DNA from: Kiloniella laminariae DSM 19542
Lineage (GTDB): Bacteria; Pseudomonadota; Alphaproteobacteria; Kiloniellales; Kiloniellaceae
Length of the DNA stretch: 64,000 nucleotides
Reading direction: 5' to 3'
NCBI RefSeq assembly: GCF_000374005.1
Contig: NZ_KB893167.1
Coordinates: 1-64,000, forward strand
The notes below the pieces were generated by a model. The model was not told the DNA's origin. It searched no databases and saw only the letters and a list, made by a program, of their open reading frames with translations. The position numbers were made by a program, and so were the translations under genes. Position 1 is the first letter of the stretch; each line of letters begins with the position of its first letter. This document shows, in pieces, positions 50,646-59,213 of this stretch.

Positions 50646-51622
50646 CACATTCCGCTCAATCCGTCAATTGTCCGCATGACAGCAGGGCCAAGCAGAACGA
50701 TCATAAGAGGTGGCAGGATGAATATGATCATGGGGACGGTCATGATTGCAGGCAGTCTCGCTGCTTTCTCTTCAGCTTTTAGCAATCTTTCCTGTCGAAG
50801 TTCAGAGCTCATCACCCGTAATGACTGGGCGAGAGGGGTTCCATATCTTTCTGCCTGAATCAAAGCATTTACAAGGCTGCGCATCATAGGAATATCAATT
50901 CTAAGAGCCAGATTCATCAAGGCTTTTTGCCTTTCTTGAAGAAAACCTAACTCCAGAGATGTCAGACTAAGTTCATCCGAAAGTTCCGGTGCCGCGGTAA
51001 TCATTTCACGGGCAACACGATTAAAAGCTGCATCAAGGCTCAAGCCTGCTTCGGTACAGATAACCATAAGATCCAGTGCGTCGGGGAGAGCTTTTTTGAC
51101 CAACTCCCGACGCTTCATAATCGCGTTTTTTAAAAGAATATCGGGTATCTTGGCGCCGATGAAAGTAACCGAAATTAAGGCAAAGCTGTTTCCAAGGGGT
51201 GGAAAATCAACCGCCTTGACTACATAAATATAAAAATAGGCCAAAGCTGCACTGGAAAGAGGCGCAATCAACTTAAAAAACAGGTGTCGATAAAGTGCTT
51301 CCGGGGTTCGTCTTCCTGCCTGGGAGAGATGAAATGCGTACTTGCTGGCCTGTTCATTTTTTAACAGCTTAAAAAATTCGACTACCTTTTTCATATAGGT
51401 GGACGAATTTTCATTCCCTCGCTTGCGTTGAGTGGGGGTTAGATAATCCCCGCGCATAGCTTTACGCAGTTCTGATAACTCTTTTGCTTTTTTACTGCTT
51501 GGATCTTTCTCGATCAAAGAAAACCAGAGCGCGAGAAATATTGCAAGGACTGAAAGGGTCGCCCCGAGAACGATGAACTCGTCTTCTGTAAATCCGGCAG
51601 GTATGAAATCAGACAGGTTCAT
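50645..51622 (-). CDS. tadC: Tad pilus inner-membrane platform protein TadC
   Basis: A 325-residue type II secretion system F (GspF)-domain protein of the inner membrane that, with TadB, forms the platform for Flp pilus assembly. It has an N-terminal membrane segment (about 17-38), two central segments around 118-155, the T2SSF motif region ALPDALDLMVICTEAGLSLDAAFNRVA, and a C-terminal membrane segment (IFILPPLMIVLLGPAVM). The ATG overlaps the tadB stop. It is the last gene of the cpa/tad unit. Confidence 0.92.
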   Translation of the reverse strand: MNLSDFIPAGFTEDEFIVLGATLSVLAIFLALWFSLIEKDPSSKKAKELSELRKAMRGDYLTPTQRKRGNENSSTYMKKVVEFFKLLKNEQASKYAFHLSQAGRRTPEALYRHLFFKLIAPLSSAALAYFYIYVVKAVDFPPLGNSFALISVTFIGAKIPDILLKNAIMKRRELVKKALPDALDLMVICTEAGLSLDAAFNRVAREMITAAPELSDELSLTSLELGFLQERQKALMNLALRIDIPMMRSLVNALIQAERYGTPLAQSLRVMSSELRQERLLKAEEKAARLPAIMTVPMIIFILPPLMIVLLGPAVMRTIDGLSGM

Positions 51623-52635
51623 ATCTCGAATTTCACCATTTTATACATAATACCACTGCCCAGTGCGATCATGAATAGGCCGAAAGCGACAGCGGCTTGC
51701 CCTCTAGGGTCTGTAAATAGTTCAAGCGCATAGGAAGGGGTCATGAGATAAATAATGACAAACATGATAAAAGGCAGGGAGCCAATAATATAAGCAGAGG
51801 CTCTGGCTTCTGAAGAAAGTGCCTTGATTTTCAGTTTCATCTGTTTTCTTTTTCGAAGAATATCTGAAAGATTGGCGAGAGTTTCCGCCAGGTTTCCCCC
51901 AGTTTCAGTCTGAATTGAGAGTGCGACAGTAAAGAACTGGAATTCTTGCAGACCAATTCGATATTGAGCCCGCTCAAGCTCCTGAGGAAGCTTTCCACCT
52001 AATTTCACACCATCGGTAACAGCTGCCAATTCAAATCCAACCGGGGCAGAGATTTCGTCTCCTGCGTTTTTGATCGCTTCGGTTATGGGCAGCCCTGCTC
52101 TCAGGCCACGAACCATCAGATCAATGGCATCCGGGAAAAGCTCCAGAAATTTGTTCTGTCGTCGGTTTTTCATGACGTAGAGTACGAAGTGAGGAAAACC
52201 AAAACCGATAGCGAAACCTAACAATATACTGACGATAAGGGGGCGAGATGAAAAAACGTTTATAATGGCAATTGCAGAAATACTTAGCAAAATTGAGATA
52301 AGTAACAACCGCCCCAGATTGGGCTCAAGACCGGCCTTCTGCATTTTTGCCCTTAGCAATTCAGGCCGGGGTGTTAGTTGCTGGACAATCTTGTCCAGGG
52401 TCGGGTTGCCGCTTCCGCCCATATTCCGTCTGATACTGATATTCGAAGCTGCTGTTGAGCGTCCGTCAGCTGCCTTGTGGATCACTCTTTCCAGCCTGGT
52501 TTTTGAAATATCACTGGATGGATTCAGTATAAAAAAAAGAATAACCAGGAGAATAAACATCACCCCGGACAGCAATGTAAGGAGTGTGATATCAGATACC
52601 TGTCCAGTAAGAATCTGTGTCAACAACTCGTTCAT
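51619..52635 (-). CDS. tadB: Tad pilus inner-membrane platform protein TadB
   Basis: A 338-residue GspF-domain membrane protein. N-terminal hydrophobic segment at about 15-38, a central pair around 108-148, the T2SSF motif FPDAIDLMVRGLRAGLPITEAIKNAGDEI, and a C-terminal pair ending near residue 335. LAETLANLSDILRKRKQMKLKIKALSSEARASA is the usual TadB cytoplasmic helix. It overlaps both cpaF and tadC by 4 bases, so platform and motor are co-translated. Confidence 0.93.
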   Translation of the reverse strand: MNELLTQILTGQVSDITLLTLLSGVMFILLVILFFILNPSSDISKTRLERVIHKAADGRSTAASNISIRRNMGGSGNPTLDKIVQQLTPRPELLRAKMQKAGLEPNLGRLLLISILLSISAIAIINVFSSRPLIVSILLGFAIGFGFPHFVLYVMKNRRQNKFLELFPDAIDLMVRGLRAGLPITEAIKNAGDEISAPVGFELAAVTDGVKLGGKLPQELERAQYRIGLQEFQFFTVALSIQTETGGNLAETLANLSDILRKRKQMKLKIKALSSEARASAYIIGSLPFIMFVIIYLMTPSYALELFTDPRGQAAVAFGLFMIALGSGIMYKMVKFEI

Positions 52636-54263
52636 CCCATGGCTTCCATCAGATGTTTACCAAGATTGTAATACTCTGCTTTGGGCATGAAGTAAGGACG
52701 CAATCCGGTAGAGGCAAATTCCCCATAAAGATTACCATTTTCGTCTTCGCCTTTGAACTCGAAGGTAAAAAGGTCCTGGGTTGTAACAATATCCCCTTCC
52801 ATGCCGATGATTTCGGTGATGTGGGTAATTCGGCGCATGCCATCCCGCATACGCGATACCTGGATAACCATATCCAGAGCGTCAGAAATCTGGGTGCGTA
52901 CTGCCTTGGCCGGAAGATTGATACCTGCAAGACCAATCATGTTTTCGAGACGGGTTAAAGCCTCGCGAGGCCTGTTCGCATGGATGGTGCCCAAGGAACC
53001 ATCGTGGCCTGTATTCATTGCCTGAAGCATGTCAACAGCTTCAGATCCACGGATCTCGCCAAGGATAATCCGGTCGGGCCGCATACGCAGTGAGTTCTTA
53101 ACCAGATCGCGCATGGTTATTGCGCCTTCTCCCTCCAGATTTGGAGGACGTGTTTCCAGACGGACAACATGTGGCTGTTGGAGTTGAAGTTCGGCGGCAT
53201 CTTCAATCGTGACAATGCGTTCTCCATGGTCAATCAGCTGAGAAAGCGCATTGAGGAGAGTGGTTTTCCCTGAGCCGGTTCCGCCTGAAATCAAGATATT
53301 CAATCTGGATCGAGCGGCGATTTTCATTACGGTTGCCATGCTCGGGGATATATTGTTCTGCTTCCGCATTATATCCAGTGTGATACTTTTGGCGGAAAAT
53401 TTCCGGATGGAAATCGAAGAGCCATCAATAGCCAGGGGCGGGATGATAATATTGACACGACTTCCATCTGCGAGACGTGCGTCACAAAGGGGGGTCGTTT
53501 CATCTACTCTGCGGCCAACATGGGCAACAATACGGCGTGCAATGTTCATGACATGGTCGTTATCACGAAATTTTACATCAGTAAGTTGAAGCTTCCCGCC
53601 TTTTTCTATGTAAACCTGATAAGGGCCATTGACCATGATATCGGTAATACCTTCATCGGCCAGAAGCGGTTCAAGGGGGCCGAGACCAAGCATATCTGCC
53701 AGGATCAATTCTATTACAGCCGCTTTTTCCGGTGCGTTGAGGGTAATCTTATCCTCAAAAAGAATTTCACTGACAATCTCACCGAGCTGACTTGTCAGTT
53801 CATCCCGTGGTAAACGCGATGCGGCAGAAATATCCAGGCGGTCCATGACTTTGGGTTGGATAATTTTCTTTGCTTCTTCGACAGTATCAGAAGCTGAACT
53901 GGCCTGGACTTCATTGCGCTTCCCAGGTGCTTTCGGGCGTGTTGAAGGGTGGGGTCTTTGTTCGAAACTGGTAAGGGAAGGAATAGGAATTTGCTCGGCT
54001 TTTGCCGTGGCTTCATTCTTTGTCTGAGAGCTTGTGAGGTACCAGGAGATCAGTTCTGTAATCAAGGCTCTGCGTTGCAGAAGATTTAGAGGGCTTTTTT
54101 TACTCTCCAGCTCCTCTGTTACTATCTGTCCAATCTTCAGACTTAGCTCAGGACGGGACATTTCTGTTGCTGACTTTTGAGGGAGTGATGATAACAAAAG
54201 TTCTTTCAGTACCCCGTCCTGATCCTTGTTACTGTGATTGACCGTGTCGATCTCCTGTTCCAT
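52632..54263 (-). CDS. cpaF: Tad pilus assembly ATPase CpaF/TadA
   Basis: A 543-residue hexameric secretion ATPase that energises Flp pilus extension and possibly retraction. A long, poorly conserved N-terminal region (about 1-150) precedes the core. Walker A is [15 protein letters not shown] (about residues 324-338), the Asp box lies in [12 protein letters not shown], Walker B in [25 protein letters not shown], and the His box in [15 protein letters not shown]. It ends 4 bases into tadB and starts immediately after the cpaE stop. Confidence 0.96.
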   Translation of the reverse strand: MEQEIDTVNHSNKDQDGVLKELLLSSLPQKSATEMSRPELSLKIGQIVTEELESKKSPLNLLQRRALITELISWYLTSSQTKNEATAKAEQIPIPSLTSFEQRPHPSTRPKAPGKRNEVQASSASDTVEEAKKIIQPKVMDRLDISAASRLPRDELTSQLGEIVSEILFEDKITLNAPEKAAVIELILADMLGLGPLEPLLADEGITDIMVNGPYQVYIEKGGKLQLTDVKFRDNDHVMNIARRIVAHVGRRVDETTPLCDARLADGSRVNIIIPPLAIDGSSISIRKFSAKSITLDIMRKQNNISPSMATVMKIAARSRLNILISGGTGSGKTTLLNALSQLIDHGERIVTIEDAAELQLQQPHVVRLETRPPNLEGEGAITMRDLVKNSLRMRPDRIILGEIRGSEAVDMLQAMNTGHDGSLGTIHANRPREALTRLENMIGLAGINLPAKAVRTQISDALDMVIQVSRMRDGMRRITHITEIIGMEGDIVTTQDLFTFEFKGEDENGNLYGEFASTGLRPYFMPKAEYYNLGKHLMEAMG

Positions 54264-55511
54264 TTATTTACGTCCCACTCTTTTAAACCAGGTGGTCTTT
54301 TTATTTTTGGCGGCCATTTCAGGAGCAATTTCTTTAGCAAGAGCAGCGAGTGCCTTGGTCATTTTTGATTTTGCATCAATTGCAACGGCTGGTTTCCCGG
54401 TGTTAGCGGCTTTGATAGACAGTTTTGTGTCATCGGGGATGTTGGCAATGATCTTTGTGCCAAGAGCCTTTTCGAATTCAGCAGGGGGCATCGCTGTTAA
54501 AGGACCTCCTGTTTTATTCGCAACAATTAACAGCTTGCAGCTGGGGTTGATTGTTTTGATTGCACTTTGTGTTCTGATGCAGTCACGAAGACTGGGGAGA
54601 CTGTAGTCTGTTACAAGAATAATAGTGCCGACTTCGGATAAAATACTTTTCCTCAGCTTTACCGCAGTACGAGGCAAGTCAATAATCAGCTGGCTATGTT
54701 CTCTGGCGAGGGCTTCCATTAAAATGGCAATGCCATCAGGAGAAAACGAAATATCTTCTGTCAGGTTCTCTTCAGTAGCCATTACCGCAAGATTGTCTGA
54801 TAATTTGGCGGTCGTGCTGGAAATGAAGAGGCTATCCAGACGCTCGGGTTTTTCCAAAGCTTCCCGCAATCCCCGGGTTGGCTCAACGTCAAGAGCCAAA
54901 GCAATCGTGCCGAATTCAATATCCATATCAAGCAGGGCTGTTTTGCAGTTCAATTGATCGGATAATAGCCAGGCAAGATTTACTGCTATTGTGCTGGCCC
55001 CTACGCCACCGCGGGCACCAATAACAACTGTTTTATTGTTATTGCCGGTTACTTGAAGGCTATTTTCACGATCACGATTGGCCTCTTCCGCTCTTTCGGC
55101 TTTGTGGAACGCTGCTAACATCGTTTTTTCTGTAAGAGGTTTGAGCAGGTAGTCCGTGAGGCCGATTTCAATCATTTCACGGTAAAAGCCGATATCATTT
55201 ATCGCACCGACTGCAATCGCCCTGGTTCCTTCGGGGAGAGCGGCAACCAGAGAGAAAATTGATGTTGCTGCAGAAAGTTCATCATTGCCGATATCAATGA
55301 CGAGGTACCTTGGAGCAGGATTATCTGCAAGATAGGACATTGCGTCATGACATTCGCCGTCTCTTACTTCGGCTGGGTAGCCAAGTTGTCTTGAGACTGA
55401 CAAGGTGACATCGTGGGTCTGTCCGTCGCCAACGAATGCTACCAGCTCAGGTGCTGAAACGGGCTCTGTATCCAGCTCGTTAAAAATATCATCAATTTTA
55501 CTGGCTGGCAT
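54264..55511 (-). CDS. cpaE: Tad pilus localisation protein CpaE/TadZ
   Basis: A MinD/ParA-like protein that places the pilus machine at the pole. The N-terminal half resembles a response-regulator receiver domain (RYLVIDIGND..., LTDYLLKPLTEKTM). The C-terminal half is the ATPase-like domain with VVIGARGGVGASTIAVNLAWLL. The Walker A here lacks both the signature Lys (Arg instead) and the P-loop Lys (Ala instead), as in the degenerate TadZ type. DMDIEFGTIALALD follows. I chose the ATG at 55511 (residue 16 of the open frame from 55556) since family proteins begin there; it overlaps the cpaD end by 14 bases. Confidence 0.9.
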   Translation of the reverse strand: MPASKIDDIFNELDTEPVSAPELVAFVGDGQTHDVTLSVSRQLGYPAEVRDGECHDAMSYLADNPAPRYLVIDIGNDELSAATSIFSLVAALPEGTRAIAVGAINDIGFYREMIEIGLTDYLLKPLTEKTMLAAFHKAERAEEANRDRENSLQVTGNNNKTVVIGARGGVGASTIAVNLAWLLSDQLNCKTALLDMDIEFGTIALALDVEPTRGLREALEKPERLDSLFISSTTAKLSDNLAVMATEENLTEDISFSPDGIAILMEALAREHSQLIIDLPRTAVKLRKSILSEVGTIILVTDYSLPSLRDCIRTQSAIKTINPSCKLLIVANKTGGPLTAMPPAEFEKALGTKIIANIPDDTKLSIKAANTGKPAVAIDAKSKMTKALAALAKEIAPEMAAKNKKTTWFKRVGRK

Positions 55512-56265
55512 TGTTGTTGCTCTGCCCTCCAAGAGAAGTGCCACTGGTCGTTGCAAGATCAGAAGTCAGGGCTTTGACTTCACCTCTGCGATAGCGATCG
55601 ATTCCGAGTGTGACGGCTGTTGAATCAGGAGAAGAAAGTGGCTTCGACCCGTCAAGGGCTTCCGGAGATATAACCATGCTTGCCAGGTTGGCCTCCTGGC
55701 TGCAGCCAAAAGTGCTCCTGTGGGGCCTCGCACCTTCAGGAGGCGTCGGGACATGGCAATCGGGGCCGACAATTACTTTTCTGTGTATTAGAATTGCGCT
55801 GTTATAACGAATAGGATCAAGGATGGCCACAGGCCTGCTGGTTGTGGAGCTGTTAAGGCCCATTTCTGTCAATGATCGGGAAATAATGGCAATCGCCTGT
55901 AGAGATTCAGGTGTTTTTTTACCTGTGGAATTATAAAGACCGTCAAGAACAAGCTCATCCGCGCTGGTAATGTTATAAGTTCTTACCACTTCCTGAAGCT
56001 CTTGTCTGAGGCGCGAGCTATTGATCTGGTCTTCGGCTGGAATTAAGAACCCTTCCGAGGCAATGTAACTGTAACTTTTGGCTCTTTGGGGGGAGGGTAG
56101 CGGACGCCATCGTCCGGTATCCATGAAATTTGTTCCTGCCTGGACGATTTGTTTTTCAGGAGAAATCGTTTGGTAGCCCTTTTCGGAAGCACAGGCGAAC
56201 AGAAAGGCGATTGCCAAGGAGGAAAAAGAAAGCGGGATAACTGGTAGGTGAACTCTACTAAACAT
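55498..56265 (-). CDS. cpaD: Tad pilus assembly lipoprotein CpaD
   Basis: A 255-residue periplasmic/outer-membrane lipoprotein; the lipobox is LFAC (Cys at about residue 25). CpaD works with the CpaC secretin. The conserved end of the family is visible: CHVPTPPEGARPHRSTFGCSQEANLASMVISPEAL, which carries two Cys. The gene is placed directly after cpaC (3 bases). Sequence outside these motifs is variable, as usual for CpaD. Confidence 0.88.
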   Translation of the reverse strand: MFSRVHLPVIPLSFSSLAIAFLFACASEKGYQTISPEKQIVQAGTNFMDTGRWRPLPSPQRAKSYSYIASEGFLIPAEDQINSSRLRQELQEVVRTYNITSADELVLDGLYNSTGKKTPESLQAIAIISRSLTEMGLNSSTTSRPVAILDPIRYNSAILIHRKVIVGPDCHVPTPPEGARPHRSTFGCSQEANLASMVISPEALDGSKPLSSPDSTAVTLGIDRYRRGEVKALTSDLATTSGTSLGGQSNNNASQ

Positions 56266-56268
56266 CGA

Positions 56269-57672
56269 TCACTCCACAATAAAAGTGGGTTCTGAGTGAA
56301 ACAGATTGCTGTCTGTACTATTTCCCCCACCGTTAGTCGGGGTTGTTGTTGAAGGTCCGGCAAGGCGAGATGGTGCTTCCGTTAACTTGTTTTCTTTTAT
56401 ATAGGGATCAGTTGGCAGGGAAATCGGCCTGTTGGATGGAGTCACCAGATAAGGTGTAACTACAATAACAAGTTCGCTTTCATTATTCTGAAACCGCTCG
56501 CTTTTAAATAAACGACCGAGAATCGGAATATCACCAAGGCCCGGGACCTTGCTGGTGACCTGGGTTTGATTGTTCAGAATCAGACCAGCGATAGCAAAAC
56601 TTTGACCTGATCCCAGATCAACTGTCGTTTCGGCTCTGCGGGTAGAAAGTGCGGGGATTTCCAAATCCCCAAGAATGACGGCACCGTCTGATGACAGTTG
56701 GCTGACTTCTGGCCTTACCCTTAAAGAGATCCTGTTTTCCCCAATAATTGTCGGTGTAAAAGCCAGACTGACCCCAAATTCTTTGAATTCAATTGTGATT
56801 ACCCGATTGCCTTCATCAATTTCCTGACCTACAGGGACTGGAAACTCCCCTCCAGCAAGGAAAGTCGCAGTTTCTCCCGAGACAGCTGTGAGGTTTGGTT
56901 CTGCAAGAATTGTCACCAGTTCGTCTTGGGCTAAAGCATCAATAAGAACATCAAGGTTGAAAAATTTTCCAATAGTGGAGGTGATACCAATAAAGTTTGG
57001 AGGGCTGGTTGCAAGATATGTCGAAGTTGTTGTTGTTAAAGGGATATTGGTTGTTCCGTCACCAAAACTGGTCTGTGACCAGTTGAAACCGAACTGTTCA
57101 ATAACCTCGTTTCTTACTTCAGCAATCCTTACTCTAAGGTGTACCTGGTCGGATGCCGCAATGTTCATCTGTGAAATTATGCGTTCGGTTTCCTGGTCGA
57201 TATAGCGTGTCGCAATACGTCGTGCGTTATCTAGGTCGACAAGGTTTTTAACCTCGCCGGTCAAAAGAATGCCACTTGTGATCGAGGTCAGCTCGATGTT
57301 GTTACCTGGAATGGCCTTTTCCAAAGCTTCACCAAGTGACGTCAGGTTGTGTGTGACTTTGACAGGAATACTGGCAATTACCTGGTCTGCGCCATCAACA
57401 GCAAAAAGTGATGTCGTTCCCGATTTCAGGCCGAAGACATAGACTAACCGGGCTGATTTCACATTGAGGTCTGCTACAGCAGGATTTGCGATAAAAATAT
57501 TGGATGCGGCCCGGGGGAGTTTGATGAGTTTACCTTCGCCGATCTCTATTTCGATAGCTTCAGAGTCGGCTTCTATTGTCTGTACGCTTTGTTGCGATAA
57601 AACCGGAGTAGCTAGAAATCCGAAAAACAGAAGTGAAAAAATAAACAAGGTTTTCTTGATTGACTGAATCAT
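56269..57672 (-). CDS. cpaC: Tad pilus secretin CpaC/RcpA
   Basis: A 467-residue outer-membrane secretin through which the Flp pilus passes. It has a signal peptide (cleavage after VLS, about residue 26), an N-terminal pilus-formation domain with GEGKLIKLPRAASNIFIANPAVADL, a BON-like segment (LTGEVKNLVDLDNARRIA) and the secretin domain with EPNLTAVSGETATFLAGGEFPVP and the late SKVPGLGDIPILGRLFKSE. The length matches the family. It overlaps cpaB by 4 bases. Confidence 0.95.
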   Translation of the reverse strand: MIQSIKKTLFIFSLLFFGFLATPVLSQQSVQTIEADSEAIEIEIGEGKLIKLPRAASNIFIANPAVADLNVKSARLVYVFGLKSGTTSLFAVDGADQVIASIPVKVTHNLTSLGEALEKAIPGNNIELTSITSGILLTGEVKNLVDLDNARRIATRYIDQETERIISQMNIAASDQVHLRVRIAEVRNEVIEQFGFNWSQTSFGDGTTNIPLTTTTSTYLATSPPNFIGITSTIGKFFNLDVLIDALAQDELVTILAEPNLTAVSGETATFLAGGEFPVPVGQEIDEGNRVITIEFKEFGVSLAFTPTIIGENRISLRVRPEVSQLSSDGAVILGDLEIPALSTRRAETTVDLGSGQSFAIAGLILNNQTQVTSKVPGLGDIPILGRLFKSERFQNNESELVIVVTPYLVTPSNRPISLPTDPYIKENKLTEAPSRLAGPSTTTPTNGGGNSTDSNLFHSEPTFIVE

Positions 57673-58559
57673 TGGTCACCTACGATGACAGAACTGTTCC
57701 CGCGGGAGACGACCAACCCGCCTCCACCCGATGGGGTCTTTCCTTTGGAGAGAACCTTGCTTGCTTCATAATCCCAAGTATAGCTATCGCCCTTTACTGT
57801 TTCTTCTTCTGTAACAGCTGAACCAGTCTCAATAATTATCTGCATTTCTTCATCGTCTTTTGCCAATGGCCGCAGGCTTAGGGAAATGCGTCCCAGGTTT
57901 GTTGATACGGCGACGATCTCGACCTGGGCGGGGTTCATTTCCAGGGTAACCGTCTTGGCATTCGCATTTGTCTGGCCTTCTTCAGTCTGCAGGTCTGTGC
58001 CAAGAGCCAGAACTCGAACATTGGTGAGGATTGTCTCGCTCACCTTGCGTTGATCTGTTGCATCTTCAGTATTTTGCAGGTTCTGAGTAAGGATCAAGTC
58101 TACACGATCTCCAGGGAAAACTAGTCCACTAACCCCTGTGTCACTGGATATCCCGATTGAAACTGCACGTTGCCCGGGTTTGAGGACCGCGGCGAGGAAT
58201 CCTCTTTCTCCTGGACTGACAAATTTATTGAGAAGGATAGGCTCTCCTGCGTCAATGTTAGATCTGGATACCCTCCCATTGAGGTTATCCATTTTGAAGT
58301 CTTCTTTTGTCAGGTGCTGGTCAGTCGCAAATTTTCCTGGCCAGGGTTGCCAGGAAAAATCGGATTCGTTAACGAATTTTCCCAGAGGAATGGAAGTTTT
58401 GGCTACCAGTATATGAACATCTGCTTGGGCTGCTTCAACCGTAACCTGAGCAGTTTGCACAGGCTTGCGATTTGCCTTAAGCCAGTTGTTGGCGATAAAG
58501 GCTGTTCCTGCACTTAGCAAGAGTGCGATCAGGATAAGAAGTAGTCTGCGTGCCATCAT
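57669..58559 (-). CDS. cpaB: Tad pilus assembly protein CpaB/RcpC
   Basis: A 296-residue periplasmic protein anchored by an N-terminal membrane segment (about 4-24). The SAF/Flp pilus-assembly domain covers about 45-200, with VAKTSIPLGKFVNESDFSWQPWP, GEPILLNKFVSPGERGFLAAVLKPGQRAVSIGI and VFPGDRVDLILTQN. It is related to flagellar FlgA. A second ATG directly follows the first. It begins the cpaBCDEF-tadBC run, separated from flp by a strong hairpin. Confidence 0.93.
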   Translation of the reverse strand: MMARRLLLILIALLLSAGTAFIANNWLKANRKPVQTAQVTVEAAQADVHILVAKTSIPLGKFVNESDFSWQPWPGKFATDQHLTKEDFKMDNLNGRVSRSNIDAGEPILLNKFVSPGERGFLAAVLKPGQRAVSIGISSDTGVSGLVFPGDRVDLILTQNLQNTEDATDQRKVSETILTNVRVLALGTDLQTEEGQTNANAKTVTLEMNPAQVEIVAVSTNLGRISLSLRPLAKDDEEMQIIIETGSAVTEEETVKGDSYTWDYEASKVLSKGKTPSGGGGLVVSRGNSSVIVGDQ

Positions 58560-58638
58560 GAAGCCATGGTAAGGGAATAGGGTAAATGCTTCGTAAATAT
58601 ATGCGGTGTATGAATGCTAACGCCCCGATTCTGCATAA

Positions 58639-58670
58639 AAAAAGGCTGGCTCGAATGAGCCAGCCTTTTT
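58639..58670. terminator. Terminator between flp and cpaB
   Basis: AAAAAGGCTGGCTC (58639-58652) and GAGCCAGCCTTTTT (58657-58670) are perfectly complementary around a GAAT loop, with T runs on both strands. It would end most flp transcripts and set pilin well above machine level, with read-through feeding cpaB. Confidence 0.9.
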
Positions 58671-58686
58671 GCTGATTCTATGGCTG

Positions 58687-58878
58687 TTATGGAGTTGTTG
58701 CCGCAGTCGAAGCTTTGGACAGTTCACCATCAACAACACCGAAGATGTCTTTAAGTGAATCACCCATCGCACTGAGGGCGCCAATTGCTGCAACAGATAC
58801 CAGAGCGGCAATAAGGCCATATTCGATTGCGGTTGCACCGCTTTCGTCGTTCAGAAAATCTTTAGCAAATTTTTTCAT
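58687..58878 (-). CDS. flp: Flp/Fap type IVb major pilin
   Basis: A 63-residue prepilin, the main subunit of the Tad pilus. I set the start at 58878 because CAGGAG lies before that ATG; the frame stays open to 58938. The basic leader MKKFAKDFLNDESG ends at the prepilin cleavage site Gly/Ala, followed by TAIEYGLIAALVSVAAIGAL, the hydrophobic segment with the conserved Glu-Tyr pair of Flp pilins. The short C-terminal tail is Ala/Thr-rich. No prepilin peptidase gene is in view. Confidence 0.95.
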   Translation of the reverse strand: MKKFAKDFLNDESGATAIEYGLIAALVSVAAIGALSAMGDSLKDIFGVVDGELSKASTAATTP

Positions 58879-59213
58879 GTTCGGGGCTCCTGTTCCTCTC
58901 GAAAACCTGCGATCATATTGGCACTTACTTATTAACAAATAGTAAATAAAATTAATGACTGTAATTTTTTATAGAATACATTTTATTTATATTTAAGTTT
59001 TCTTTTTTATTCAAGTAATGACAATTGAAAATACTTTTATGATGTATGTATGTAAAATTTTATATTAAGTGGTGACTGTTTTGTGAGAAGACGCATAGGA
59101 TTCCTGTTCCGAAGTTTTGATTTCTGTGTGGCCTTTGGTGTCTTTGATAAACATAGGAAACAATGTAGAAGCTAAATAAATAGAATGATTTCTGTGGTTA
59201 AGCGAGGTGTCCG

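Noticed and set aside
58939-59213. Cobalamin riboswitch before cobQ
   Set aside because: I looked for the conserved B12-box type core and stem pattern and saw only AT-rich sequence.
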